The notes under the pieces: model-generated | The model's database searches: none | Told to the model about the DNA's origin: nothing | The model's input: the letters and a program-made list of their open reading frames with translations, nothing else | From: CAMYLR01 sp041577935 | GTDB taxonomy: Bacteria > Gemmatimonadota > Gemmatimonadetes > JACCXV01 > JAHWKZ01 | Direction of reading: 5' to 3' | DNA length: 18,410 nucleotides | NCBI GenBank assembly: GCA_041577935.1 | Contig: JBFGIA010000044.1 | Location: 1 to 18,410 of the forward strand | Shown here: positions 6,923-15,700 of the stretch, one piece after another | Position numbering within the stretch: position 1 is the first letter of the stretch | Layout: each line of letters opens with the position of its first letter | Translations under genes and position numbers: made by a program

Positions 6923-8698
6923 GTGCGGTTGAGGAATCGAATCTTTGTTACATATCTGGCGATCAGCTTTTTGTTGGTCGCTGTCGTTGGCGCGTTGTTG
7001 TATCGGGCGGCGATCGATGCCGCACGCGCGGGCTTCGACGACCGTTTGGCAACGACCGTCCGGATCTTGGCGGTCGAGCTGGGACGCGCGGGCGCACCCG
7101 CCGAGGAGCTGGAGCTCGATGCCTACGTCGACGCCCTGGCTCAGGCGGCAGCGGCGCGGGTGACGGTTGTTGCGCCCGACGGTCACGTCGCTGCCGATAG
7201 CGAGTTCGACGGCCGCGAGCTGGCAGCGCTCGACAACCATAACTCACGCGTAGAAGTGGTCGACGCTCGTCGTGTCGGCGCGGGTCAAAGCACGCGCTAC
7301 TCGCGATCGTTGGGCACAGATCTGGTCTACAGCGCTTACCGTATTGATACCGGACCGTGGGCTGGAAGCGTTGCGCGAGTCGCGATTCCGAGGACGCGGG
7401 TCCAAGCCGCGCAATCGAACGCCCGGCGGAGACTTATGGGGGCATTGGCGCTCGCGCTCGCCTTGGCCGGCGTGGCCGGTGCGCTTTGGGCGCGGCGATT
7501 GAGCCTCCCGATCAAGGCTCTCAAGGAGGCCGCCGAGCGGGTCCGGGACGGCCAGCTGGAGGCACGAGTCGACATTCGGACCGGTGACGAGATCGAGGAG
7601 CTCGCGCAAGCGCTCGATGGTGCCCGCAATCAACTCGCCGGTCGCATACGGAGCGCAAACTCCGAACGTGACCAGCTCGAAGCGGTGCTGGATGGCATGG
7701 TGGAGGGGGTCATGGTCACCGACGCCAGCGGCAGCATCGTTATCGCAAACCCGGCGTTGCGAACGCTGTTCGGATTGGAATCTCCCGCTGTTGGGCACAC
7801 CGTGATCGCCGCTATCAGGCAGCCCGCGGTCGCTGCCATCATGGAGGAAACCGCGGCTCGCGATACGATCATGTCGCGCGAGATCGCGATCACCTATCCT
7901 ACCGATCGGACCCTCGCTCTTTACGCAACCAAGTTGTCGACCGGTGGGGTGGCCTGCGTTTTCCACGATGTCACAGCACTCAAACGCGCCGACGCCGTTA
8001 GGCGTGACTTCGTGGCCAATGTCAGCCACGAGCTTCAAACACCGTTGACGACGTTGTCGGCTCACGCCGAGTCCTTGGCCGGCGCAGACCTGACCTCCAG
8101 CCAAGCGACAGAATCCCTGGCCGCGATTCGACGGCACGTGGATCGACTGTCGACTCTGGTGGCCGATCTGCTGGAGTTGTCGCGAATCGAGTCCGATGGC
8201 TTCGAGCCGGTGTGGACGACGGTCAACCTAAACGCGCTGGTCGACGATCTCGAGTCGGAGTGGGGACCACGTGCCGAGGAAAGCGGGCAGACCCTGACTG
8301 TCGAGTCGGAGCCGGAGCTCGAGCTGACCGGTGATCGGCGTCTGCTACGTCAGGCGGTGGCGAACTTGCTAGAAAATGCGATCAAATACGCCGGAGTTGG
8401 AACACACATCCGGTTGATCGCGGGACGGCAAGACGGCGATACTCGTCTCGAGGTAACCGATACCGGTCGCGGTATTCCGATCGAAGATCAGTCGCGGCTG
8501 TTCGAGCGCTTCTACCGAGTCGAGAAGGGGCGAGCGCGTGCTGCTGGGGGAACCGGCCTCGGACTGTCTATCGTCAAGCATGTGGTCGAGGTTCACGGCG
8601 GCACAATAGCTGTCGAGTCGACACCCGGTGCCGGTGCGAAGTTCGTTGTCACTATTCCTACAACCCAAACAGGTTTTTACACAGGAGAACCAACATGA
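6923..8698 (+). CDS. phoR: Phosphate regulon sensor histidine kinase PhoR
   Basis: PhoR is an inner-membrane kinase that phosphorylates PhoB. The 591 residues run in this order: first membrane helix (about 7-28), a periplasmic sensor region of about 140 residues, second helix (about 171-190), HAMP (about 195-245), PAS (about 250-350), HisKA and HATPase. The phospho-acceptor is His369 in VSHELQTPL, where Gln replaces the more common Arg. ATP-site motifs are LLENAIKYA, DTGRGIP, FERFYR and GGTGLGLSI. The full periplasmic domain differs from E. coli PhoR, which lacks one, and resembles PhoR of Gram-positive and other phyla. The start is GTG with CGGAGAGAT upstream. It begins 15 bases after phoB and overlaps the next gene by 4 (ATGA). 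Confidence 0.93.
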   Translation: MRLRNRIFVTYLAISFLLVAVVGALLYRAAIDAARAGFDDRLATTVRILAVELGRAGAPAEELELDAYVDALAQAAAARVTVVAPDGHVAADSEFDGRELAALDNHNSRVEVVDARRVGAGQSTRYSRSLGTDLVYSAYRIDTGPWAGSVARVAIPRTRVQAAQSNARRRLMGALALALALAGVAGALWARRLSLPIKALKEAAERVRDGQLEARVDIRTGDEIEELAQALDGARNQLAGRIRSANSERDQLEAVLDGMVEGVMVTDASGSIVIANPALRTLFGLESPAVGHTVIAAIRQPAVAAIMEETAARDTIMSREIAITYPTDRTLALYATKLSTGGVACVFHDVTALKRADAVRRDFVANVSHELQTPLTTLSAHAESLAGADLTSSQATESLAAIRRHVDRLSTLVADLLELSRIESDGFEPVWTTVNLNALVDDLESEWGPRAEESGQTLTVESEPELELTGDRRLLRQAVANLLENAIKYAGVGTHIRLIAGRQDGDTRLEVTDTGRGIPIEDQSRLFERFYRVEKGRARAAGGTGLGLSIVKHVVEVHGGTIAVESTPGAGAKFVVTIPTTQTGFYTGEPT

Positions 8699-9165
8699 GC
8701 ATAAAGGCAGGCGACAAGGCGCCACTCTTCACCCTCCCGGACCAGCCGGGCAACGAGATCGATGTCGGCGAACGGATCGGCAAACGGCCGGTCGTGCTGC
8801 TGTTCTTCCCACTCGCCTTTAGCTCCGTCTGCACGACCGAGATGTGCGCCATGCGCGACGACTGGAGCCAATGGCGCGATCTCGACGCCGACGTGTTCGG
8901 GATCTCAGTCGACAGCCCGTTCGTAAACGCCAAGTTCCGCGAGGAGAACGACATCCCGTTTCCGCTGCTGTCGGACTTCAACAAGCGAGTAGCGGCCGAC
9001 TACGGCGTCCTCTATGAGGAGTTCTTTGGCCTCCACGGGGTGGCCAAGCGGTCGGCGTTCGTGATCGGCACCGACGGCACCGTCGTCTACCAGTGGATGA
9101 CCGAGGACGCGGGCGTCGAGCCGGACTATCAGGCGGTTCGAGAGGCGGTTGCCAAGACCCGGTGA
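8695..9165 (+). CDS. Peroxiredoxin (AhpE/PrxQ-like redoxin)
   Basis: This thiol peroxidase reduces hydrogen peroxide or organic peroxides, probably in the cytoplasm since no signal peptide is seen. The 156 residues form one thioredoxin-fold domain. The active-site run FFPLAFSSVC places the peroxidatic cysteine at Cys46. The PLAF form is typical of the AhpE group. A second cysteine, Cys51, lies five residues on (CTTEMC), as in the BCP/PrxQ group, and probably acts as resolving cysteine. ATG 8695 overlaps the phoR stop by 4 bases and also has its own AGGAG at 8683-8687 with ideal spacing, so it may be expressed more strongly than phoR. It is the last gene of the operon; no clear terminator follows. 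Its presence in a phosphate operon is unusual. Confidence 0.9.
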   Translation: MSIKAGDKAPLFTLPDQPGNEIDVGERIGKRPVVLLFFPLAFSSVCTTEMCAMRDDWSQWRDLDADVFGISVDSPFVNAKFREENDIPFPLLSDFNKRVAADYGVLYEEFFGLHGVAKRSAFVIGTDGTVVYQWMTEDAGVEPDYQAVREAVAKTR

Positions 9166-9177
9166 GCTAATTGCCCC

Positions 9178-9217
9178 CGGTCACACTTTTGTCTAGTTTT
9201 GGACAGACTTCCGCAAT
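9178..9217 (+). promoter_or_regulatory. Candidate degenerate Pho box upstream of the TonB-dependent receptor
   Basis: On an 11-bp period the heptamers are CGGTCAC (9178), TTGTCTA (9189), TGGACAG (9200) and CCGCAAT (9211), matching YTGTCAY at 6, 5, 4 and 4 of 7 by hand count. More convincing is the match to the pst operon site. The string TCACACTTTTGTC (9181-9193), eight bases, then GACA (9202-9205) matches 694-718 at identical spacing. The site is 124 bases upstream of the receptor ATG and 12 bases after the peroxiredoxin stop. A weak 6-bp hairpin (9190-9205, loop GTTT, one G-U pair) overlaps it and is an alternative reading. The rest of the 9166-9340 gap shows no convincing -35/-10 pair. Confidence 0.5.
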
Positions 9218-9340
9218 GGAGGCCGGATCTCCTGAATCAGTGTACGGAAAGGCGTAGCCAGCCACTTTACCGCGTCATACGACGCTAGAGGGCACGTCTT
9301 GCATCCCCCGTTTCTAACCGCAAAGTCGAAGGGAGAAACC

Positions 9341-12300
9341 ATGGCACGAAGACTCGTGCGTGGCTTTATCGGTGCGAGCGTCGGTGTGCTCGCCACGCTC
9401 GCCTTCCTGGCTCTCGCAACCCCCGCCGCCGCACAGCAAGGCGTAACGACGGGTGCGATCAACGGCCGGGTGTTGGACACCAGTGGTGCGCCGCTGGCTG
9501 GCGCAACGGTGACGATTCGCAACGTCGACACGGGCGCGTCGCGTGATCTTCAGAGCAACGTGACCGGTCGGTACAGCGCAGGATTCCTGCAGACCGGTCG
9601 GTACACGGTCGCGGCCGACTTTCCGCCCAACCCGACAGCCGAGCGCGGCCCGATCCGCGTTAACCTTGGTGAGACCGTGGTCGTCGATCTCGTCGTTCAA
9701 CCGGTCGAGGTCGAGGCGATCGGCGTGGTGATTGCGCCCGAGACCCAGGTCGACGTCACGGAGGGCGGCATCGTCGAGCTGATCGATCAAGATCAGATCG
9801 AATCGCTGCCGACCCTGGGGCGTGACTTCACCGACTTCATCAACCTGTCGGGGTTAGTCAGCCCGGCTCCCGAGACGGGAACCGGTGGTCAGTTCTCGCT
9901 TGGTGGCGGCCGCACGTCGGGAACGAGCATCCAGATCGACGGCGCCGACGCTAACAACGCGTTCTTCGGTGAGAACCGCGGCTCGTCACGGATCCCGTTC
10001 TCGTTCTCGCTCGAGTCGATCAAGGAGTTTCAGGTCATCACCAACGGTTTCGATGTCGAGTTCGGCAACTTCAGCGGCGGCATTGTCAACGTGGTGACCA
10101 AGGGCGGGACGAATGAGTTCCACGGTTCGGCCTTCATCTACCAGCGCGACGAGGCGCTGACCGCCAAGGACTTCTTGGGCAGTGACCCGACCGAGTTCCA
10201 GTCGACCCAGTTCGGGTTCCAGCTGAGCGGTCCGATCGCCAAGGACAAAGCCCACTTTTTCTTCTCGCTCGACGGTCAGCAGCAAGACCAGCCCGAGTTC
10301 GCGCTGGTGCCGGAGCAGTGGTGCTCGCGGTGTGATCCGGGTGCAGCGAACGCGTTTCTAACCGAGTTCCGGCGCATCCTGCGCGATACGTACGGCGTGT
10401 CGCAATCTGAGCTCGACGCCACCTTCGGAAACGTCGAGCAGACACAGGACGAGATCGTGCTCTTCGGTCGCGTCGACTGGCAGATGAACGAGCGGAATGC
10501 GCTCACGCTGCGCCACAACTACGTCGATCTCGAGCAGCTCAATGACCGGATCAACGACGAAGAGGCGACGACCCACGGCGGATCGTTCGAGGATACGTCG
10601 AACTCGTTCCTGGCCGAGTTGACGTCGGTCTTGAACGAGGAAGCGACCGGCTACAACACATTCCGGTTCTTGTGGTCGTACGAGGATCGCCCCCGGAACG
10701 GCAACAACCTGTTGCCCGAGGTCGACATCGAGCCGCGGATCGGCGCTGACGACGACGAGCTGCCGGCGACCGACGTCGAGTACTTCGGCGACGGCATCGT
10801 CTTCCGCAACCGGCTCGAGGAAGGCAAGTTCCAGCTCATCGACAACGTCACGTTCGCGCTCGGCGAGACCGGCGCACACACGCTCAAGATCGGCACTAAT
10901 AACACGTTCACGAACGTCAAGAACCTGTTCTGGCTTCTCGGGAACGGGATTTACTCGTTCGACAGCCTGGAGGAGTTCGAGAACGGCGACGTCGACAACT
11001 ACTTCCGGCTGCTCCGCGCCGACGCTGAGCCGCCGTTCGCCGACATGGATCTGTCAGAGTACTCGTTCTACGTCCAGGACGAATGGCAGATCAACGACAA
11101 GGCGCTGTTGACGCTCGGTCTGCGGTACGAGTCCGACGTGTTCGACACGAAAGCGGTCGACAACGACGAGTTCCTCGATACATATGGCGAGTTCGGTTTG
11201 GCGAACTCGACGGTACCCGAGGACCGCAACAACTGGAGCCCGCGGGTCGCGTTGACGGTCGATCCACGCGGCGATGCCACAGCGGTGTTCCGCGCCGGCT
11301 TCGGCTTGTTCCACGGGAACACCCCGCTCGTGCTGCACGGTAACGTGCTCCAGACGACGCCGCCATTGCTGTCGTTGTTCTGCGGTGGAGACGATGCACC
11401 GCCACCCGATTACGCGTTTTTCCGCCAGGATCCGACCGGCGGGAATAACCCAACGGGGTGTGTCGGTGGCGGTGCGGCTGGAGGGCGACCCGAGTTCTCG
11501 ATCTGGGACGCCGATTTCGAGAATCCGGAGACGTGGAAGTTCAACTTCGGGTACGAGCAGGTGACGGACGCCGGTTGGCGCTGGTCTGGGGACTTCTTGT
11601 TCGGTCAGACGTCGAACAACTTCAACGTCATCAACATAAACCAGCGTGGGTGTGATCCGTCGACGATCGTCGCCGGTGCGGGGATCGACTGCACGCCGGT
11701 CTTCCGCACGGCGGTCGACAACCGGCCGGTGTTCGTCGCGCAAGGCGATTTCGACCGGTTCGATCCATCGAGCAGCCGGATCATCGAGAACAACGACTTC
11801 CAGTTCGTCTACCTCAACGAGTCGACGGCGGAGTCACGCTCCTTCAGCATGAACTTCAAGGGTGGCAAGGTGTTCGACAACGGTGCGCGGATCGACCTCT
11901 CGTACACGTTCAACGACGTCAAGGACAACTCGTCGTTCTTCTGCTGCACGTCGAATGAAGGGTTCCGGATCCGGCCCACCGCCGGTGATCCGAACTTCAT
12001 CGGCGACCGTGGCGACGAGGACGAGGGCACGTGGGGCCCGGCCGATTTCGAGCGCAAGCATGTCTGGATCGTGTCCGGCTCGATCGAGGCACCGTGGGGG
12101 ATCGACATCAGCGGCATCTGGCGGAGCCAACGCGGCCGTCCGTTCACGATTACGGTCAGCGGTGACATCAACGGTGACGGTGAGACCAACAACGACCGCG
12201 CGCCGATCTTCGACAATCTCCAGTTCGAGAACGCCGAAGACGCGGCCACGTGGGCCAGTTGGCTCTCCGGCGGCGGCGGCGACAACGAGGCGTTCCAGTG

Positions 12301-12652
12301 TCTGCGCGAGGAGCGCGGTCGCATCGCACGGCGCAATGCCTGTCACAACCCGTGGTTCCACTCGGTCGACATGCACATCGCGAAGGCATTCACGTTCGCC
12401 AACGGTCAGGAGATCGAGCTGATCGCCGACCTGTTTAACGTGCTGAATGGCTTGAACGACGATTGGGGCCGCCTGGTCGGGTTCTCGGCCGGGGCGACGG
12501 GATTGTCGAACCAGCCGTTGACCAAGCGCGGTTACGATGAGGATACGAACAGGGTGATCTACGCCATCCGGGAGCAGTTCGGTGATGAGCGGATCATCGG
12601 GTTCGATCCCTTCCAGTTCCAGGCGCAGCTCGGGGTCCGGTACCGGTTCTAG
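9341..12652 (+). CDS. TonB-dependent receptor with N-terminal carboxypeptidase-regulatory-like domain (Oar-like)
   Basis: This is a large outer-membrane active-import receptor of 1103 residues. A signal peptide (1-31, cut after AAA before Gln32) leads into an Ig-like carboxypeptidase-regulatory domain (about 35-115, with GAINGRVLDTSGAPLAGATV). A possible TonB-contact stretch (EAIGVVIAP) and the plug domain (about 130-260, with GGRTSGTSIQIDG, IKEFQVITNGFD and GGIVNVVTKGGTNEFHG) follow. The long barrel ends in GVRYRF with a terminal Phe. A DINGDGETNNDRAP run near the C-terminus is typical of Oar-like receptors. ATG 9341 is chosen over the in-frame start at 9299 because it begins the signal peptide and has AAGGGAG just upstream. 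Ten cysteines occur in five close pairs in predicted loops (328/331, 681/707, 771/784, 868/869, 987/1001). The substrate is unknown; context suggests a phosphorus-containing compound. Confidence 0.92.
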   Translation: MARRLVRGFIGASVGVLATLAFLALATPAAAQQGVTTGAINGRVLDTSGAPLAGATVTIRNVDTGASRDLQSNVTGRYSAGFLQTGRYTVAADFPPNPTAERGPIRVNLGETVVVDLVVQPVEVEAIGVVIAPETQVDVTEGGIVELIDQDQIESLPTLGRDFTDFINLSGLVSPAPETGTGGQFSLGGGRTSGTSIQIDGADANNAFFGENRGSSRIPFSFSLESIKEFQVITNGFDVEFGNFSGGIVNVVTKGGTNEFHGSAFIYQRDEALTAKDFLGSDPTEFQSTQFGFQLSGPIAKDKAHFFFSLDGQQQDQPEFALVPEQWCSRCDPGAANAFLTEFRRILRDTYGVSQSELDATFGNVEQTQDEIVLFGRVDWQMNERNALTLRHNYVDLEQLNDRINDEEATTHGGSFEDTSNSFLAELTSVLNEEATGYNTFRFLWSYEDRPRNGNNLLPEVDIEPRIGADDDELPATDVEYFGDGIVFRNRLEEGKFQLIDNVTFALGETGAHTLKIGTNNTFTNVKNLFWLLGNGIYSFDSLEEFENGDVDNYFRLLRADAEPPFADMDLSEYSFYVQDEWQINDKALLTLGLRYESDVFDTKAVDNDEFLDTYGEFGLANSTVPEDRNNWSPRVALTVDPRGDATAVFRAGFGLFHGNTPLVLHGNVLQTTPPLLSLFCGGDDAPPPDYAFFRQDPTGGNNPTGCVGGGAAGGRPEFSIWDADFENPETWKFNFGYEQVTDAGWRWSGDFLFGQTSNNFNVININQRGCDPSTIVAGAGIDCTPVFRTAVDNRPVFVAQGDFDRFDPSSSRIIENNDFQFVYLNESTAESRSFSMNFKGGKVFDNGARIDLSYTFNDVKDNSSFFCCTSNEGFRIRPTAGDPNFIGDRGDEDEGTWGPADFERKHVWIVSGSIEAPWGIDISGIWRSQRGRPFTITVSGDINGDGETNNDRAPIFDNLQFENAEDAATWASWLSGGGGDNEAFQCLREERGRIARRNACHNPWFHSVDMHIAKAFTFANGQEIELIADLFNVLNGLNDDWGRLVGFSAGATGLSNQPLTKRGYDEDTNRVIYAIREQFGDERIIGFDPFQFQAQLGVRYRF

Positions 12653-12682
12653 GTTCGGAGCGCGATTGCGCAGGTAGTCTGC

Positions 12683-12716
12683 GAGGCCCCCGACCGTGTG
12701 GTCGGGGGCCTCGTTT
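12683..12716 (+). terminator. Intrinsic-type terminator after the TonB-dependent receptor
   Basis: A perfect 13-bp inverted repeat (12683-12695 with 12700-12712) encloses a GTGT loop. It has a GGCCCCCGACC-type GC-rich stem and is followed by GTTT. It begins 30 bases after the receptor stop. The U-run is short, so termination may be partial or factor-assisted, but stem strength and position fit well. It separates the receptor from the nucleotidase operon. Confidence 0.85.
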
Positions 12717-12718
12717 CC

Positions 12719-12724
12719 TATATT
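12719..12724 (+). promoter_or_regulatory. Possible -10 element of the nucleotidase operon
   Basis: TATATT matches TATAAT at 5 of 6 positions, directly after the terminator and 11 bases before the ATG at 12736. Transcription from it would start only a few bases before the start codon, giving a nearly leaderless mRNA. No good -35 is seen, since that position falls inside the terminator stem, and no strong ribosome-binding site precedes the ATG. No Pho-box-like sequence was seen here. Confidence 0.35.
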
Positions 12725-12735
12725 CGCGGGCCAAC

Positions 12736-15700
12736 ATGAAGGTCTTTCTCTCTACAATCGGAGCAGTGGCGCTGGTAGCCGTTGGCGCGTGTGCGTCAAA
12801 CACGCTTGGTGAGCGTGCCGCCCAGCCCGGCGACCGCGTCGATCTCGTCGTCATGGGCACGACCGACATCCACGGGCGGCTGGTACCCTGGGACTACTAC
12901 ACCGGCCAGCCCGAGGAGCGCGGTCTGGCCAAGGTCGCCACGCTGGTCGACTCGATTCGAGCCACCAACGAGCGCGTCGTGTTGGTCGACTCGGGCGATC
13001 TCTTGCAGGGCAACCCGCTCGACTATTACTTCGGCATCGTCGAGCCGGCCGAAGTCCACCCCGTCGTTCACGCTATGAACCACCTGCAGTACGATGGGTC
13101 GACGGTCGGCAATCACGAGTTCAACTACGGCCTTGAAGCGCTCGACCGGGCGCTCGAAGATGCGGGCTTTCCGTTCGTTGATGCGAACGTTTTCGTAGCG
13201 GGAACTGAGACCACCCGTTGGCCACCGTATACGGTCGTCAACGTGGGTGGTGTCCTGGTCGGCATTCTCGGCCTGACAACGCCGGGGTCGGCGATCTGGG
13301 ACCGGCATCACGTCGAAGGCGAACTGGAGTTCCGCGACATCGTCGAGTCCGCCGTCCGCGTTTGGCCCGAGCTGGAAGCGGCGAGTGACGTCCAGGTCGT
13401 GGCGATCCATTCCGGCATGGGACCGGGCTCTTCATACGATGCGGAGGCCACTGGCGTGCCCGAGGAGAACGCCGGTCAGCGACTGGCCGAGACGCTCCCC
13501 GGGATCGACGTCATCTTCCTGGGGCACTCGCATCTCGATATCCCCTCCGAGACGGTGAACGGCGTCCTCTTGACGCAGGCCGCCAAATGGGGGGAGGCGC
13601 TTGCCGTTGCTACGCTGACGCTCGAGAAGGAAGAGCGCGGCTGGCGGCTTGTCGACAAGGTAGCGACTACGCTCTCGACAGAGGGCGTGCCATCGTCAGC
13701 CGGGTTTATGGCCCAGCTCGCGCCGTACCACGAGAGCACCGTGGCGTATGTCGCCGACACGATCGGTTGGACCGCCGAGTCGTGGTCGACGGCTCGGGCA
13801 CGGCAGATCGACACGCCGGTGATCGACCTGATCCAGCGCGTCCAGCTCGAAGCGACGGGCGCCGACTTGTCAGCCGCGTCGGCCTTTACGACCGAGGCTC
13901 AGATCGAGAGGGGCGCCATCACCGTTGCGGACGCGGCGGGCCTTTACATCTACGACAACACGCTCAAGGCGATCGAAATCACTGGCGCACAGCTCCGCGC
14001 GTACCTCGAGTACTCGGCGCGGTTCTTTCACCGCGTGGACGAGAAGGGTGCGAACATCGATGCCGAGGGCGACTTCGACATCTTTGTCGACTCGATTCCC
14101 GGCTACAACTACGACATCGTCGCCGGCGTCGACTACACGATAGACGTCTCGCAGCCGATCGGTTCGCGAATTCAAGATCTCACGTTCGAGGGTCAACCCG
14201 TTGCCGACGATCAGACGTTTACGCTGGCGATCAACAACTATCGCCAGAGTGGCGGCGGCGGGTTTTCGATGCTTCAAGGGGCCCCGGTCGTATACGACCG
14301 CCAGGAGGAGATCCGGCAGCTGCTAATCGAGTGGATCGGCGCGCGGGATACGCTGCGTCAAGCCGATGTGTTCGAGTCGTCGTGGCGGCTGGCCCCGAAA
14401 GCGGCCGCTGGTATGGACATCACGATCCCGGTAGAGCGCGAACGCGAGCGGATCGAGGGCGACGCCCGCTCGCAAGTTACACCGCTGGGACGGATGCTGG
14501 ACGCGCTGCCACCGCCGACCCCGCTCGACAGCGACACGCTGCGATTGGTCGTTCTGGCGACCAACGATTTCCACGGCGCACTCGAGCCGCTGACGCCAGG
14601 TTGGGCTGAGGGCGACACGGTAGGTGGCGCGGCTGTGCTCTCGGCGTTCACCCGCGCGGTCGAGGCGCGGTACCCCGATGTCGTGCTCCATCTCGACGGC
14701 GGGGACGTCATGCAGGGGACGGTGATCTCGAACCTGACCGCCGGTCGTTCGACGGTCGCCGTCATGAACGAAATCGGACTCGACGCCGCCGCGATCGGGA
14801 ACCACGAGTTCGACTGGGGCGTGGAGACGCTCCGCGCCCGCATGGAGGAAGCCGCGTTCCCGTGGCTGTCGGCCAACATTTTTGTCCGCAAGACCGGGGC
14901 GCGGCCGGATTGGGTCGAGCCGTACGCGTGGTTCGAGCGGGCCGGCCTCAAGATCGCCGTCATCGGTGCCTCGACTGTGGCCACGCCGGAGACTACGATG
15001 CCGCAGAACGTGGCCGACTACGAGTTCCGGGACATCGCAGACGTGGTGAACGAGTTGGCGCCCGACCTCAGGGCCCAAGGCGCGGACCTGATTTTCGTCG
15101 CCGTGCACGCCGGCGCGTTCAGTGACGACGAGGGCGTTTACTCGGGAGAAGTCGTTGATGCCGCGCACCGCATCACCGCACCGATCGATTTGATCGTCTC
15201 GGGTCACACCCACAGTCGGGTCGAAACGGTGGAGAACGGGATCCCGATCGTTCAAGCCCGGTCCAGCGGGACCGCGCTAGGCGTCGTAACGTTGAGCTAC
15301 GTGCGCGACCTCGCGCGAATCGTCGATCACACGATCGACGTCTGGACGACGTATCACTCAGCGGGTGTTCAACCCTACGGTGCAGTCGCCGATCTCGTCA
15401 CCGATTGCCGAACCGAAGTCGCCGAGATCGCCGACGCCCCGATCGCCCGGCTCGTCGACACGCTGGAGCGGACGCGGGGCGAAGAGTCGGCGCTCGGGGA
15501 CTTGATCGCTGACGCTCAACGAGCCGCCACGGGCGACCAGATCGCGATCGTCAACGGCGGCGGGATACGAACCGATTTGCGGGCCGGCTCGATCACATTC
15601 AAGGACGTCTTCGCCGTTCAGCCGTTCCAGAACGTGCTGATGCGGCTTGAGTTGACCGGTGCTCAGCTCGAGCGCGCGCTCGAGGCGGTCGTCGAAGATA

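Noticed and set aside
9190..9205. A hairpin after the peroxiredoxin gene as operon terminator
   Set aside because: The stem is six pairs including one G-U, with no following U-run. The same bases are better explained as the candidate Pho-like site.
13587..15255. Long alternative frames (340 codons on +, 310 codons on -) inside the double nucleotidase
   Set aside because: The nucleotidase frame holds every catalytic motif across this stretch. The alternatives are arginine-rich, low-complexity translations typical of shifted GC-rich codons.
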